Notes under the pieces: model-generated
The model's input: the letters and a program-made list of their open reading frames with translations, nothing else
Told to the model about the DNA's origin: nothing
Databases searched by the model: none
Shown: positions 1 through 11,563 of the stretch, piece after piece
Position numbering within the stretch: the stretch's first letter is position 1
How the letters are laid out: each line of letters starts with the position of its first letter
Made by a program: the position numbers and the translations under genes
From: Hydractinia symbiolongicarpus
Lineage: Eukaryota; Cnidaria; Hydrozoa; Anthoathecata; Hydractiniidae
DNA length: 64,000 nucleotides
NCBI RefSeq assembly: GCF_029227915.1
Contig: NC_079883.1
Span: 15,872,001 to 15,936,000, forward strand
Direction of reading: 5' to 3'

Positions 1-1029
1 CGCAACATTAGGATCACTAATAATTGAGTTTAGAATTTTTTTTTTTTCGGGAATACGCAGTTCTTATAAAGTTCTGATTTTGCCTAAAGTAAAGAATTAA
101 GGATAAGTTCAAACATTTTGGGGACGATTAAAATTTTGGCGATAAGTTTTTTAACCGTTCCTTTTCTACAGGCTCCATGTAGCTGAAGGATTCACGGTAG
201 TAATCAACCGACCGCTGCTGGAACGTATTGGTCTACCAGAGCCTGTTGGCGGAAAGTATTTCACTAAGGGTGACTACTTTCTACAATACTGATGTCTACC
301 TTCGATTACCGAGTCAAGAAGACAAGTCCTACAGTCGCGCCCAGGCATATATTATTACCAAAGCCGCTTCAAATAAGCCGAAGGTAGATCATCACTCAAC
401 TCCACATAATGTGGCAAAAGTAATTTAAGCTACCAACGTATATACAAAGAACAGCAATACAACATGAGGACAACAAAGCCGTATTGATCACTGTCGTAGT
501 TCACTCTATTTTTTTTATTAAATAGTCGGACGGAAAATCGATAAAACATGTGCCTGCAGAAAACGTTTAAAGCTTACCTCCCACTTTAAAAAAAAGTAAT
601 CGAAATTCAACTCAAAATATTGTACTAATTCCGAAAAAAATTTCTTTTATACTTATTTTGATTTGTTCGCAAAATATTCGTTGTTAAAGTTGCAAAATAT
701 TAGCTAGAGAAGAAGCTTCGTGCCAGTCGCCATCTTGTGTCCCGATTGTAAATAAATGCCTTGGCGGGAGGGCTTGTGACGCGAAGAAGTTAGAAGCGCG
801 AAACAGAGCTAAAGAGACTGACTAATATCGATTTCAAGTTCAGCTATTTGCATAACTATAATCTATCGAAGCATAAGGGATAGTACTATGAAAAGCTAAG
901 TAGGCAAATAGAACCTACTTGAACAACTACCTGTTACATGGCACCTTGACAGAGCCCTAGATTAGTGTTTTACAAAGGATGAAAAGAAAGATCTTAAAAT
1001 GTTGTGGAACTAGGTAGAGTACATTCTAT
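1..1029. other. anonymous AT-rich DNA
   Basis: I see no coding region, RNA gene or element boundary here. Short open frames around 228-428 have no ATG start and no recognisable motif. A GC-richer patch at about 720-830 is not coding as far as I can tell. Confidence 0.5.
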
Positions 1030-1217
1030 GGGCTTGCGAGCGCTTAGCCGAAGGCTCACGCTAGTCCATAGAATAAAAGCCATGAAATAACAATTGATAA
1101 TTGTGAAAGGGACATGTTAATGATGTATTATAATTTGAATAGTTTATTTATGATGTGCGTAACTGTGACGATTCACGCGTTGTACCGTGTCTTTGTTTTT
1201 CTCTTGTGTATTACGCT
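1025..1217 (+). repeat. dispersed repeat, copy 1 (partner at 22945-23095)
   Basis: The stretch containing AGGCTCACGCTAGTCCATAG, then AATAAAAGCCATGAAA and a later ACGCGTTGTACCGTGTCTT, recurs in the same order and orientation at 22945-23095. At this copy the left side (TTCTATGGGCTTGCGAG) is partly the reverse complement of CTCACGCTAGTCCATAGAA, so the 5' end can fold into an imperfect hairpin. No protein is encoded. It is a short non-autonomous repeat of unknown class. Confidence 0.7.
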
Positions 1218-1599
1218 ATTTGCAATATATAGTTTTTAGACATTTATAGTATCTTCTTTTAGAACGAAAGCCGTGTTAGTGAAGACTAACAATTCGATTT
1301 GTGAACGAAGGTTCAATTCCAATAAATGTCAATGGCAATAACAGGATACTTGATGAGTATAAAAAATTGTCGAAGTGTTGTCGAAGGCTTGTGTTTGAGG
1401 GCAAAATTATGTGCTGGTCCTGCTGCCGGGAATACATCACATTCAATGGAGGCAACTGTACATGTAGCGAAAGCGACGTCCAGAGATAAAAAAAATTCTG
1501 TCAAATACCCAATGCTAATTAAACCCTAAAAATAGCAAAAAAGGATAGTGTTCAAATCTGGAGATAAGACCGTTAAATCAAAAGAATTTTACAGCGATG
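1218..1599. other. no assignable feature
   Basis: Overlapping short open frames lie at about 1301-1529 in two plus-strand registers and one minus-strand register. None shows a domain I recognise, and the overlap suggests chance or decay. Nothing else is visible. Confidence 0.4.
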
Positions 1600-2514
1600 T
1601 CAAGGTAAGGGTAAAGACGAGAGACATGTGAATGCATATTGTACTAAGGACAAGCCATCTCCACTGCTGTTAAAGACCCCCAAATCTTGGTGAATACCCT
1701 TAGTGGTTGGCTAAGTACTCCAGATTTTGGATAATGTAATCCAAGTACTCTGCATCTTGATTTTCTTTGTTAGACTGTCACGTTCTTTGGTCTCCCTGCG
1801 GAGGTATTGTCCAATCTCTTTGATCTTTCGTATTCTGAGGATTTGACATCTATCTTGCGTAAGCCCACGTATTCTGTCCTCCTCAGGCGCACTATGAAAT
1901 GTCGGATAAGTTTCATACCCTCCTTCTTTATTCTATAAGCACCTGCACAGTGTGGGTTTACAGAAACTCCACACCAGGGTTTACAGAAACAGTTGTTGTA
2001 ACCTTGGATTTTACCAATGTGCAGGCTCATATCGGATAGACATTAGACATTAAAGTTTACATGGGTTCTGGCATACTGCAGCACTGTTTGAAAGGTTACT
2101 ATATCTTTCCAACATCTTCCTCACTCAGCACCATCGATTCAGAGTTTTGTAGTAGGAATTATCTTGCTGTATAGTTGTCTGCTCCAGGACCTAGCAAAGA
2201 GACTTTTGCTAGGTCCTGAAATAAGGTCCCAAACCACGAATAAGCACTGCATACACGCTTACACTTTCACTAAGCTTTGTCTTTCGAGGTAAGACGCTGA
2301 CCTGTAGGCATGACGAACTTTGTATAATATCAAGTTGTGGCCACCACTCACCGTTGGTAAGTGAGGCATCTATATCTCTAAACTTGTACAAAACTTTAGT
2401 GTCTGCACCATACTCACTACACATTTGGGCAAATCCTGATGTTGAGTAAGGGTTGTTATACCGACTAAAGCCATCACCGAATGGCATGGGTACTTTCATT
2501 CGAGTAGGCGACAC
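1600..2514 (-). pseudogene. decayed minus-strand reading region, unidentified
   Basis: On the minus strand the best open stretch runs from 2514 to 2209. It encodes about 100 residues including PYSTSGFAQMCSEYG, TNGEWWPQLDII and VSVLPRK, a composition that looks like genuine protein. Downstream, around 1890-1740, a different register encodes a charged, helix-prone segment containing KIKEIGQYLRRETKERD. Stops and register changes lie between the two, so this is either one broken gene or two adjacent remnants. I do not recognise the family. The setting (BEL/Pao and Polinton remnants nearby) suggests a mobile-element or multicopy gene rather than a host gene, but that is inference only. Confidence 0.35.
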
Positions 2515-2752
2515 ATGTGTTAGTGTACATGGAATTGAACGATACTGTTCATAGTGGCAAAGATCCCGTCAGATGCTTGATATATATGCCTATAGCTGTA
2601 GTAGTATAGTTCACTGCAAAGTTAACCTGAGTCTGCTAGAATTCTAGTTTCGCCGGCTTGCCATGCAACTCAGACATGATCGCTAAGCGTAAATGCAATA
2701 TTTACTTGATAAACTCTGGTATATGAGTCATTGTGGACATGTAGATATCTTG

Positions 2753-2757
2753 ATACT
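2753..2757. other. target-site duplication, left (ATACT)
   Basis: ATACT directly precedes the TG that opens the left LTR and is repeated exactly at 10326-10330 directly after the CA that closes the right LTR. A 5-bp duplication is the usual length for LTR retrotransposon integration and fixes both element ends. Confidence 0.85.
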
Positions 2758-3241
2758 TGCTTTGTGCGCAGACGGTACACAAGAAAGCAGACGCAACTAT
2801 GCGAACACACGGGAGCGGTAGAATAAAGTACGGTACATCGGTCGGTCTAGTACAGTATGATGATGACGTTTCATAGCTTAAATACAAACAGAAAAAATAC
2901 AAAGATACAAAAGGATAAGCACAACATAAATAAATTCAAATATAGCCTGTGTCGATAGACATACTATTACACGTACAAAAAAAAACATGAAACACTAACT
3001 ATTGCGTCGTTTACTGCGCCTGTTTCCTTTTTGCTGCTTGAAGAAACTCTTTACGTTAAGATTTCAATCAAGAACTACGATATTTTCGATTCTCACTTTT
3101 ACCACACGCTTGTCCTATTCGTACGGAGATTAGAAACAATGTGAAAAGTGCGCGAAAAAACTATAAAAACCCAATTAAAATTAATGTGACGTGACGGGTC
3201 TCCATCTCCGAGACGGATCTTCCTCGTTTATGTTCAAAACA
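2758..3241 (-). repeat. BEL/Pao 3' LTR
   Basis: 484 bp; it matches 9848-10325 along its whole length. By eye there are about 15 substitutions and one short gap (bases around 3090 are missing from the other copy). It is the downstream LTR in the element's own minus-strand orientation. The divergence between the LTRs means the insertion is not recent. Confidence 0.9.
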
Positions 3242-3523
3242 CTCCCCATAGTGAGTACTCGTCTACAAACGACTGTCCATCTAGTAACGCCTTATTTGAT
3301 ATAATTGATTAGCTTGCTTAAGTCGGACTCGTTAAAGATGTACGTCGTTTATGTACGTCGTTTATGTACGTCATTCCGATTTCTTCATCATCGCTTTGCA
3401 ATATCGTTTGGCCAAGATTTATCATCGAATTTTACAACGTCGTTGTTGGTTCTTCACGAATTATGTACACCTATAAAGAACACAATTCACCGTCGTATGC
3501 AAAGCATAGTTCAGGTGACATTT

Positions 3524-4480
3524 TCATTTAGCACTGCGTTCCAGTAACGCAAGTGATCGGATGGGACGAATGTAATTTCCATCAGCAGTTTTCACTTCTG
3601 CAACCCTGTTGATGCCATCGCTGCCAGGAAAGATTTTCGCAATGCGTCCCAGCGGCCAATGATTTTTCAAGACGTTCTGGTCTCTAACTATCACGAGATC
3701 TTCTTCCTTAATTTGGTCGTCGTTTGTATTCCATTTAGCACGTGTTGTCAAAGAAGGCAGGTATTCCTTTCTCCATCTATTCCAAAACATATTTGAAGCA
3801 GCCTGTACGGCTCTCCATCTTTTACGATCGTCGAGGTCTGTAAATACAGAATCTACAGGTGTATTTTGCGACGCTCTTCCAATGAGAAAATGATTTGGCG
3901 TTAGTGCTTGGTAGTCATCTGCGTCACTGCTGATAGAAGTCAACGGTCGGCTATTGATGGTTGCTTCTACTTCAGTCAAGAATGTACGTAACTCTTCTTC
4001 GGTGAAAAGGCGATCACGAACTATCGCTTTCAACGCTCGTTTAGTGATATTTACCATAGATTCCATCGCTCCATTTATCCATGGTGAAAATGGTGGGTTG
4101 AACTTCCATTCGATACTATTCTTTGTTAACTCTTTTCGAAGTTTTGTCTCATTCAGATTCGTTACCAGCTCTCTTAGTTCACGATCTGCGCCGACGAAGT
4201 TGGTTCCGTTGTCGCTGGTGATTTTTTTGGGGTTTCCTCTTCTTGAGATAAAACGTCGAAGTGCAAGAATGAAACTATCTGTCGATAAATCTCCAGCTAG
4301 CTCAATATGAACAGCACGTGACGTCATGCAGGTAAACAATGCTCCATACCTTTTCACGGTTCCAGATGAAGCTCTTGTCCTCTTACTTCTCTTGAGAATC
4401 ATTGGACCAAAGTAATCTACTCCTGATCGATTAAATGGTGGTTCACCTACAGCAAGACGATCGATTGGTAGATCTCCCAT
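3524..4480 (-). pseudogene. BEL/Pao integrase domain (C-terminal part of pol)
   Basis: 318 open codons. This is the DDE integrase that would insert the element's cDNA into chromosomes. Catalytic residues are visible: D22 in VDYFGP, D90 in SDNGTNF and E140 in NGAMES. The spacing of about 50 residues between the last two, and the later SRPLTS...LTPNHFLIGR region, are characteristic of BEL/Pao integrases. The C-terminal small domain (GRIAKIFPGSDGINRVAEVK, then IRPIRSLALLE) is complete and the stop at 3524 looks natural. Upstream, the zinc-binding HHCC region continues in the same register through about 4700-4490 but is interrupted by a stop where a cysteine would be expected, so the domain is no longer joined to the rest of pol. 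Confidence 0.88.
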
Positions 4481-4726
4481 AAGTGGTGAAATTGGCTTGA
4501 CTTTCTTTGATTTTCAGTATGTGCATGCATTTATCAAATTCTTCACAAAGGATTTTCCAGTCGGAATCCAAATATTTTGTCTTGATAGTGCTAGTGTGGC
4601 GTTTTGTCCAACATGGAAGTTTGTATGATGAATGTGTTAAATTATGAGTCGTGCAATGTGGTGTTTCGGCGAGATTATCACTTGGTGCTTCGACTCAAAT
4701 GGTATATCGATTAAACCAATTCTTCT

Positions 4727-5302
4727 TCAATTGTTCTGCATCATTGGTCTCAAAGCTACAAGTGGTGATCTTTTTGGTAGTTCCTTGTGTGATTGTAGGT
4801 TTTCGAATTCTGATGGGTAGGATTCTTGTTGTGAGATGCTATACAACTGTAACTTTGTTGCTTCAATTTCATCAACGGTCAGGTAATCAAATTTTTCACG
4901 TTCAGGTCCTCCCCTTTTTAATAACCAATTTCGTTTTAATTTGATAATCCACGCAATGTGGCGACAGAGTTTTTGCCAATTGGAATAACTTTCCCATTTG
5001 ATAAAGGATGTTTTCTCTGGTATTGCATTACTAGTTGACTGAAAGTTGGTAATATCTGCGTCTTCTTCACTTTGAATGACATTTTGGTTTTGGTCTGGCC
5101 AATTGCATTCTTCTTCGATTAAAAACGATGGACCGGTTAACCATCTGGAATTCTCGGTCGATGATAGTGGTACATATCTTGTAGCATTGTCTGCTGGGTT
5201 CAGAGTTCCTGGCACAAAACGCCACGAATTGACGTCAGTCGTAGTACGAATTTCATTGATGCGATTCATAACGAATACTGGAAAGTTTCGGTTTTCATTC
5301 AA
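4727..5302 (-). pseudogene. BEL/Pao pol, segment between RNase H and integrase
   Basis: 191 open codons on the minus strand in the same register as the integrase at 3524-4480. It begins with sequence typical of the BEL/Pao linker (FVMNRINEI, WRFVPGTLNPADNATR, then WLTGPSFL), which in family members follows RNase H and precedes the integrase zinc finger. A TGA close to 4727 ends the open stretch. The reading resumes directly in the same register, so this is a point nonsense change rather than a real terminus. Confidence 0.75.
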
Positions 5303-5408
5303 GATATATTTTAACTATTTGTGAATCTGTCCAAAATTTGGTACTGAGGTCCATGGAAAGACTACTCACTATTGATTCTCTCATTCTTGTAGACAAGACA
5401 GCAGCTTG

Positions 5409-5992
5409 TTATTCTAATTTTGGTATTGTGAGAGATTTCGGATTCAACGGGGCGACTCTGGATTTTCCCATCACGAATGTTACATTGACGGTATGCGTAT
5501 CTTGAATACGTAGATATGCGACAGCACCATATGCATTGATTGAAGCGTCAGAAAAAATATGTAGTTGAATCAACTGATTATTGGATTGTAGTTTGAGCCA
5601 TCGAGGAATGCTGATCGATAATAGTTTCTCCAGTTCACTTCTCCAGCTCAACCACCTTGTTTTTACTTCGGTTGGTATTTCTTCATCCCAGTGTATTTTG
5701 GATTTCCACAATGATTGGGTGATAAGTTTTCCTTCTAAAATGAATGATGTTAAGATGCCAAGTGGGTCAAATATTGAACTTGTTAAACTTAATATACCTC
5801 TTTTAGTTTCAGGTGATGGTTTGTTGACAACTTTGAATGTGAAATAGTCAGTATTCGGATTCCATAACATACCAAGTACTCTTTCAGTAATTCAGTCGGT
5901 AATTTGTTTAGGTCTAGATTGACGTTGATTACGGTTTCGGTATTTGGAAAACACTTGAATTTGAAAGCCATTTTGTTAACCGAAAGCCACAA
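5409..5992 (-). pseudogene. BEL/Pao pol, thumb and RNase H segment with frameshifts
   Basis: Two minus-strand registers cover this part: 5992-5789 continues the reverse transcriptase connection after a frameshift near 5950, and 5870-5409 carries FDPLGILTSFILEGK and HIFSDASINAYGAVAYLR. The latter is the RNase H motif with its first catalytic Asp (SDAS). At least two frameshifts are needed to connect it to the upstream and downstream parts. The protein would degrade the RNA strand during reverse transcription if intact. Confidence 0.78.
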
Positions 5993-8238
5993 CTTTTCAA
6001 TGCTTCTGTCACGGTTTTTGCAATCGATACGGCTTCGTCTACCGTTTTCATGGAGTCCAGATAATCATCCATGTAAAACTTTTTCGTGATAGCGTCTACG
6101 ATTTCGCGATCGTGGTCGATACTAGTTTGTCGAAGAGCGTAATTCGCGCAACAAGGTGAGTCTACTTTACCAAATAAATGTACTTGCATGGCAAAGTCAT
6201 CAATGTTGTCGCTAGTGTTTTCCCGCCAAACGAAACGAAGAGCATCTTGTTCTGTCCTTGATACTTTGACCTGATGAAACATTTTTTCAATGTCAGCCAT
6301 AATTGCGTAACGATAGGTACGGAATGTGAGTAATACAGATACTAGGTTGTTTAGCAAGTCTGGGCCGGGCAACAAGTTGTCGTTTAATGAAATACCTTTG
6401 TACTTTGCAGCTGCGTCAAAGACTACACGAACTTTTCCGGGCTTGTTAGGATGGACAACACCATGATGTGGTATGTAGTTGGTGATATCGGATGTTTGGT
6501 TTTTCTCAAAGTCTGAAAGCTTTCTCGCATGTCCAAGAGCGATATATTCCTTGACTTGTAATCTGTAATTTTTTGCTAAAATTGATTGCTTGCTCAGTTT
6601 TCTTTCGTTAGATTTCAGACGTTTGACTGCTAATTCCCTGTTGTACGGTAATTTTGGTTTCTTATCTTTCCACAATAAACCTACTTCAAAATGACCGTCT
6701 TTCATTTTCGTGGTCGACTTAAGTATGTGTAACGCATGTTTTTCGTCTTTCGTTAGTAGGTCTGGATGGAGTGGAGGCTTTGTTCCATATGACTCGATTT
6801 CCCAAAATCTTTCTACTGCTTTAGTAAGATCATCCGTATCATTTTCTAATCGATTAATATTGGTAAATATGTTTTTATTTTTCCCACCAAATAGGATCCA
6901 ACCAAGTTGCGTTTTAACAGCTACTGGTTCGTTGTGTTTTCCTACTCGATAATCGTGTTGAATATGAAGTGATGGTGTATCAATTCCAATAAGTACTGTT
7001 ACTCTGTCGTCGTTTAAGGTTGGTATATCGATGTCTTTCAAATGAACATATTTTTCTTTTAAATCTGTGATGTTTCGTTTTTTAGTAGGAGTGTTAAGAT
7101 CTGGTACAACCCATGCTTTTTCGATTCTGATTTCTTCTTTTAGATTGATAGGGTGAACATTAAATAATACGATTTTTGATTTAAACGTCTGTGAATTCGA
7201 TAGGATCGTCGATACTCTCAACGGTTGCTCCTTCCCACCTAATCCGAGTTTCCGCGCTGTTTCTTCGCAAATTAAGGTGCTATCTGATCCACTATCTAAA
7301 ATAGCGTTGGTTGTTACTGATTTGTTGTTATGAGTTACGGTAACCGGGATAACTTGAAGATAGGTGTCAATTGTGGTACGAGATCGGGTGATCCTTGCCT
7401 CAGGTTCATTCTTTGTATCTTCATTTTCATTTTGTTGTGGCGGTCCTAAATGCAGCAGGGTGTGGTGACGTTTTTCACATTTATCTTCTCGACACCTCTT
7501 CTTAGATTTACATTCTTTTATTTTGTGAGAAGGTGAAAGACAATTGAAGCTAAGTCCCTTTTCTAAAACAAACTTCCTACGATCTGCCACTGGTTTTGAT
7601 TTGAATTCTCTGCACTTAAAAACAAAATGATTTTCTGAACAAATCCAACACTTCGTACTGCGTTCACTACCTGCACCTGTTGCAAATGTTCTCACTATTT
7701 TCTCATCTCTCTTCGACTCCTTTCCATTTTTAATCTTATTCTGTTCCTGATCTGCGATTAAATTTGCTATTGGATTGAATTGCTCTAATAACTTCCAACT
7801 CAACCATTTCTCAAAGTCAATCTCACTCGTAATTTTGCCTTTCGAAAATTTGTAAAACTGATTGCGAAAGTGGTGAGGTAATCTAGCTACAGCCTTTGCT
7901 AAATTCTCAGTTGAATTAATAGCAGATTTGTAGCCCATGGAGATTAGCCAAGTATTATTAGAATTAAGAAGCTGCTGATATCGCCGGAGAGATGTTCTGT
8001 CGCGAGGTGGTATTTGAGGAAGATCGAGCACGTTTTTTAATTTAAAGTATGATGCAACAACAGGATTACCGAAGTCACGTTTCAATGCTTTTAATGCAGA
8101 TGCGTAAAATATGCCACTTGCACCTATCGATAACACCGTCTTCTTAGCCTCACCGTCCAATACACTAATCAACCTCTCCATCCTTGTGTTATCGTCAAAG
8201 GAAACCTTCAGGTGTACTCTAAATTTAAAGTTTTCCAC
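5929..8238 (-). pseudogene. BEL/Pao gag C-part, zinc knuckles, protease and reverse transcriptase
   Basis: 769 open codons on the minus strand. Residues 1-150 match the gag-like region found at the start of BEL/Pao polyproteins (DUF1759 type). Residues 197-243 hold Cys/His knuckles (CWICSENHFVFKC and NCLSPSHKIKEC). Residues about 312-320 hold the aspartic protease motif LDSGSDS (D315). Residues about 605-730 are reverse transcriptase with VFDAA, AIMADIEKMF (D649) and YMDDY (D724, D725). The reading frame continues upstream in the same register to 8856 through a single TGA at about 8311-8313, so the apparent start at 8238 is probably not the real one. The frame is lost after residue 769 by a frameshift. 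Confidence 0.88.
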
Positions 8239-8313
8239 AAACTCTGGCCATTTATTAGGTGAACCATCGAACTTAAACAGATCAATAACTGGTAAATTCC
8301 TTGATTCATGCTC

Positions 8314-8856
8314 TCAACGAAGTACCCTAGCGGTAGTTATCGCATTTGCATCTTCTATAATGGTTTCTTGTCCTTCAATAAGATCGTCAATAAATTTATC
8401 AATCGGTTGATAACGAGATTTATCGATATTTTCCGGATTATTGAAGACATTGTTTTCGACATCTTTTAGTTCTGAACGGTTCGTCTGAGATTTATCCTGA
8501 TTTAAACATGGAAGTAATTTAGTCTGATCTTTATATGAATGTTGATTGACTGACGAAGATTTATCAGACGGGATATCATCGATGTTGAAGAAGTGACGGC
8601 TTTTTGTTGAATGGTTTGATGAAGACGAAGAATGTGGTTTAGAATAATGTTTGTTGATGTCACTAGGAATTACGAAAGTAGTGTCGTTTTTAGGATGTTG
8701 TAGAGATGATATGTCTATCTGAGATGAAATATTTCTCTCTTTTCTGTCAATTCTGCTATCTAATATTCGAAGGTTTTCGGTGGTTGGTACATAATAAGAC
8801 GAGCTTTTCCTCTCTCTAAATATTAATGGCTGTGTAATTTGCGATCTAACGGACAT
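8314..8856 (-). pseudogene. BEL/Pao gag N-terminal part
   Basis: 180 open codons, rich in Ser, Asn and Asp, in the same register as 5929-8238 and separated from it only by one TGA. Read through that codon, the two form a continuous gag-pol. A TGA replacing an Arg CGA is a plausible single transition. The N-terminal region further upstream (8880-9610, minus strand) has many stops in all frames although charged, helix-prone pieces remain, so the true start of gag is lost. Confidence 0.6.
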
Positions 8857-9847
8857 ATCTTCTGAAGCAACATGTTCTTCTATTATACTCTCTTAATCTG
8901 GCGATTTCAGCTTTATCTTTCACTACGTTCAAACTTTCTACTATTTCGTCTCTCTCTAGCATTTTTTTTGTTCCAATATTTTAAGCTCTATCTCTCTCTT
9001 CCGTTCTAATAAATTTAACTCCCTTTTTAGCTTTTCCTCCGCAAGTTTCGCCTGTAACTGAGCCTCAGCAGATTCAGTCTTCCTCTGTAGGAGCAAGTTT
9101 AAAGATGATGTCGATTGGGACTTACTATGATGGCTTTTTTGACTGCTGCGAGAAGAGTGATGATATAAACTGGAAAGCCTGGAAGATCTAGAGTGATTTG
9201 AAGGTGATCGATGCGACGACGAGCGGTGACGTGAGTCCTGACTTATGGCATTATCAATTTCTAAATTATTATCAGCGTTAGAATGTTTAAAATATTCCTC
9301 ACAAACAGATTTTATTTGGTCGATTTTTTTTTTTTGCTCTCTTAAAAGTTGATTAGCAGCCTCACTCTCTTCCGTGGAGACCAGATTATTATGCTCAAAA
9401 GTTATTTTTTCAACTATTCCGAGTGTCTCTAAGTTTATTTGACATGTTAACTATCTCTGAATCTTTATTTTGTTCTGTTAGATGGAGTGATAAACGATTA
9501 ATTATTTTAGTTATAATGCCAATATGACCACTTCGACTAGTCCTTAGAGAATTTACTTTTTCATTTAAAACTCCGGGTTGAGTTAACGGTAGCTCTAACT
9601 CGCTTATCCATTATGTATAGTGATTACGTTTATTCAACTGCTAATCTTCCTACCTATCTGCTACTAATGATGTTTCTAACACTAACAATCCGTACAGATA
9701 AAGTGGTTAAAACAGATTAAATAATAAGATATGAAACACCCAGCCGGGACTGTGATAAATTTGTCAAGCGAAAGTTTACGGTAAAATAATAAATAAGAAT
9801 CGGTAAATTATCGTGATGCGATGTAGATCGGTTCGACTACTATGAAA
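8857..9847 (-). other. BEL/Pao 5' internal region: leader and decayed gag start
   Basis: This lies between the 5' LTR and the first open gag segment. Minus-strand translation shows short charged pieces interrupted by stops, consistent with a decayed N-terminal coiled-coil gag region. The leader adjacent to 9848 would carry the primer-binding site. I could not match it confidently to a particular tRNA. Confidence 0.45.
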
Positions 9848-10325
9848 TGTTTTGTGCGCGGACGGTACACAAGAAAGCAGACGCAACTATGCGAACACAC
9901 GGGGGCGGTAGAATAAAATACGGTACATCGGTCGGTCTAGTACAGTATGATTATGACGTTTCATAGCTTAAATACAAACAGAAAAAATACTAAGATACAA
10001 AAGGATAAGCACAACATAAATAAATTCAAATATAGCCTGTGTCGATAGACATACTATTACACGTACAAAATAAAACATGAAACACTAACTATTGCGTCGT
10101 TTACTGCGCTTGCTTCATTTTTGCTACTTGAAGAAACTCTTTACGTTAAGATTTCAATCAAGAACTACGATATTTCTCACTTTTACCACACGCTTGTTCT
10201 ATTCGTACGGAGATTAGAAACAATGTGAAAAGTGCGCGAAAAAGCTATAAAAACCCAATTAAAATTAATGTGACGTGACGAGTCTCCATCTCCGAGACGG
10301 ATCTTCATCGTTTATGTTCAAAACA
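9848..10325 (-). repeat. BEL/Pao 5' LTR
   Basis: 478 bp copy of 2758-3241. It opens with TGTTTTG and closes with CAAAACA, followed directly by the ATACT duplication at 10326-10330. In element orientation it is the promoter-bearing LTR. Confidence 0.9.
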
Positions 10326-10330
10326 ATACT

Positions 10331-10757
10331 TTTTCTTGTGATACCGAAAGGCCATTCTCCGTGATACCGAGAAGCCATTCTCCCCGGTACCGACACCAAC
10401 AAGAACGCTGTCTGGATCCAGATCATGAATGGGTTGTACAGAATCAAGGATATTTTTCTGTCTTTTGCACAGAAAGAACGACTGATTGCGATAAGAGTTA
10501 TAAACGAACTGCCACAAGAAGGCCGAATGCGCGAGAAACGTGAGGAGGACTGGGGACTAACAGAAGCGAATCTAAAAACTAAAGAAAACCTAGCATCCTC
10601 CCCCGCCAGGCAAAAAGTAAGAAGCCTAAAATAAACCGTAAAACATAAAAAAAACCTATAAACTATAAAATAAAATAAAAAGTTTAAAATAAATGTCCAC
10701 AAATATTTACATGTTCTTGACCCTTGGAATGTTTGCATCGTCAACAAAGGAAAAACC
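10331..10757. other. flank of BEL/Pao insertion, possible 3' end of older BEL/Pao
   Basis: This DNA was contiguous with position 2752 before the BEL/Pao inserted. A plus-strand frame at about 10425-10634 is open but unrecognised. Because the integrase C-terminus of an older element lies directly upstream in minus orientation (10760-11500), part of this stretch could be that element's 3' LTR. I see no matching second LTR in the window. Confidence 0.35.
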
Positions 10758-10759
10758 TC

Positions 10760-11500
10760 TACCTTCGATTTCACTTCAAGTAAAAAGAGTTTGTTGATAG
10801 GTCGGTCGACGAATAACGTTTTTCCATTGCGTACGTATCGAACTCTAGCACCTCGAATTTTTTCATCTGAGGAAGGCTTGATATTTTCCATAACGTTCGT
10901 GGCCGTTTTTCGTCGTTTATTAACACCATATCTTTCACTCGGATGGTTTCACCACTTCGTTGAAACTTGGATCGTTTTTGCGATTCGCGTAGATTTAGCA
11001 GATATTCGTTGTACTACGATTCCAAAAATAACGTAAGTTTTTTGAGATATCAACAGATTCTTCGATCGTATAAGCTTGTGTGTTTAATTTCCTACCAAAG
11101 AATAAGTGATTTGGTGTCAACACTTCGACTCCTGGTTCGTCGTATAAAAATGTTAATGGACGATTGTTGATTACCACTTCGATTTCCTTGAGAATTGTTA
11201 ACAATTGCTCGTAATCAACTCTTTTATTGTGCAAATTTTTTTAAGACATCTCTTAGTTTATCGCACCATTCTCTCAAACATCCCAACCCACCACGGGGCC
11301 GCTGGCAAGTTGAATTTCCATAAAATCTTTTTCTCTGCAGCCAAGAGCTGTGTTTCTTCTGAGATAAATGGCGAACCATTATCAGGTATAATAACATTGG
11401 GGACGCTACGTGCACTAAAAAATCGAGTTAAGCCACGGATGCATGTAGTCGCGGAATAATCAGGAACCAAAACCCTGCCCGCTGACATCAACAAATCTAG
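10760..11500 (-). pseudogene. second BEL/Pao integrase remnant
   Basis: Three minus-strand pieces in different registers line up in order with BEL/Pao integrase. 11494-11258 has VLVPDYSATTCIRGLTRFF, then IPDNGSPF and WKFNLPAAPWWVGMFERMV, where the catalytic Glu is retained in the WVGMFERM context. 11234-10995 has EVVINNRPLTFLYDEPG and LTPNHLFFGR. 10891-10760 has the C-terminal GARVRYVRNGKTLFVDRPIN. The sequence differs clearly from the complete element at 2758-10325, so it is a separate, older family member. Its N-terminal side stops at about 11500, where the Polinton-like region begins. Confidence 0.8.
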
Positions 11501-11512
11501 CGCATGCGTAAT

Positions 11513-11534
11513 GAGTAAGGGGTGTCCCTTACTC
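11513..11534 (+). other. hairpin upstream of Polinton polB
   Basis: GAGTAAGGG (11513-11521) pairs with CCCTTACTC (11526-11534) around a 4-base loop: a perfect 9-bp stem located 38 bases before the polB ATG. It could be the edge of the element or the terminator of a lost upstream gene. Confidence 0.6.
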
Positions 11535-11563
11535 GACCGTGCTATTTGAGGCCTTGTACCTAT

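Larger units (their letters stand above)
2758..10325 (-). mobile_element. BEL/Pao LTR retrotransposon, full length, mutated
   Basis: This element copies itself through an RNA intermediate made from its LTR. Its length is about 7.57 kb. It has two LTRs (2758-3241 and 9848-10325), TG...CA termini within the inverted ends TGYTTTG/CAAAACA, and a 5-bp duplication ATACT. Internal genes read on the minus strand: gag region, zinc knuckles, aspartic protease, reverse transcriptase, RNase H region and integrase. That order, the YMDDY reverse transcriptase motif and the long spacing between the second and third integrase catalytic residues are typical of BEL/Pao. The CTCCCCAT at 3242-3249 (ATGGGGAG on the coding strand) sits directly before the 3' LTR and is a plausible polypurine tract. 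Coding continuity is broken by a stop in gag and several changes in pol, so this copy is probably inactive. Confidence 0.93.
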
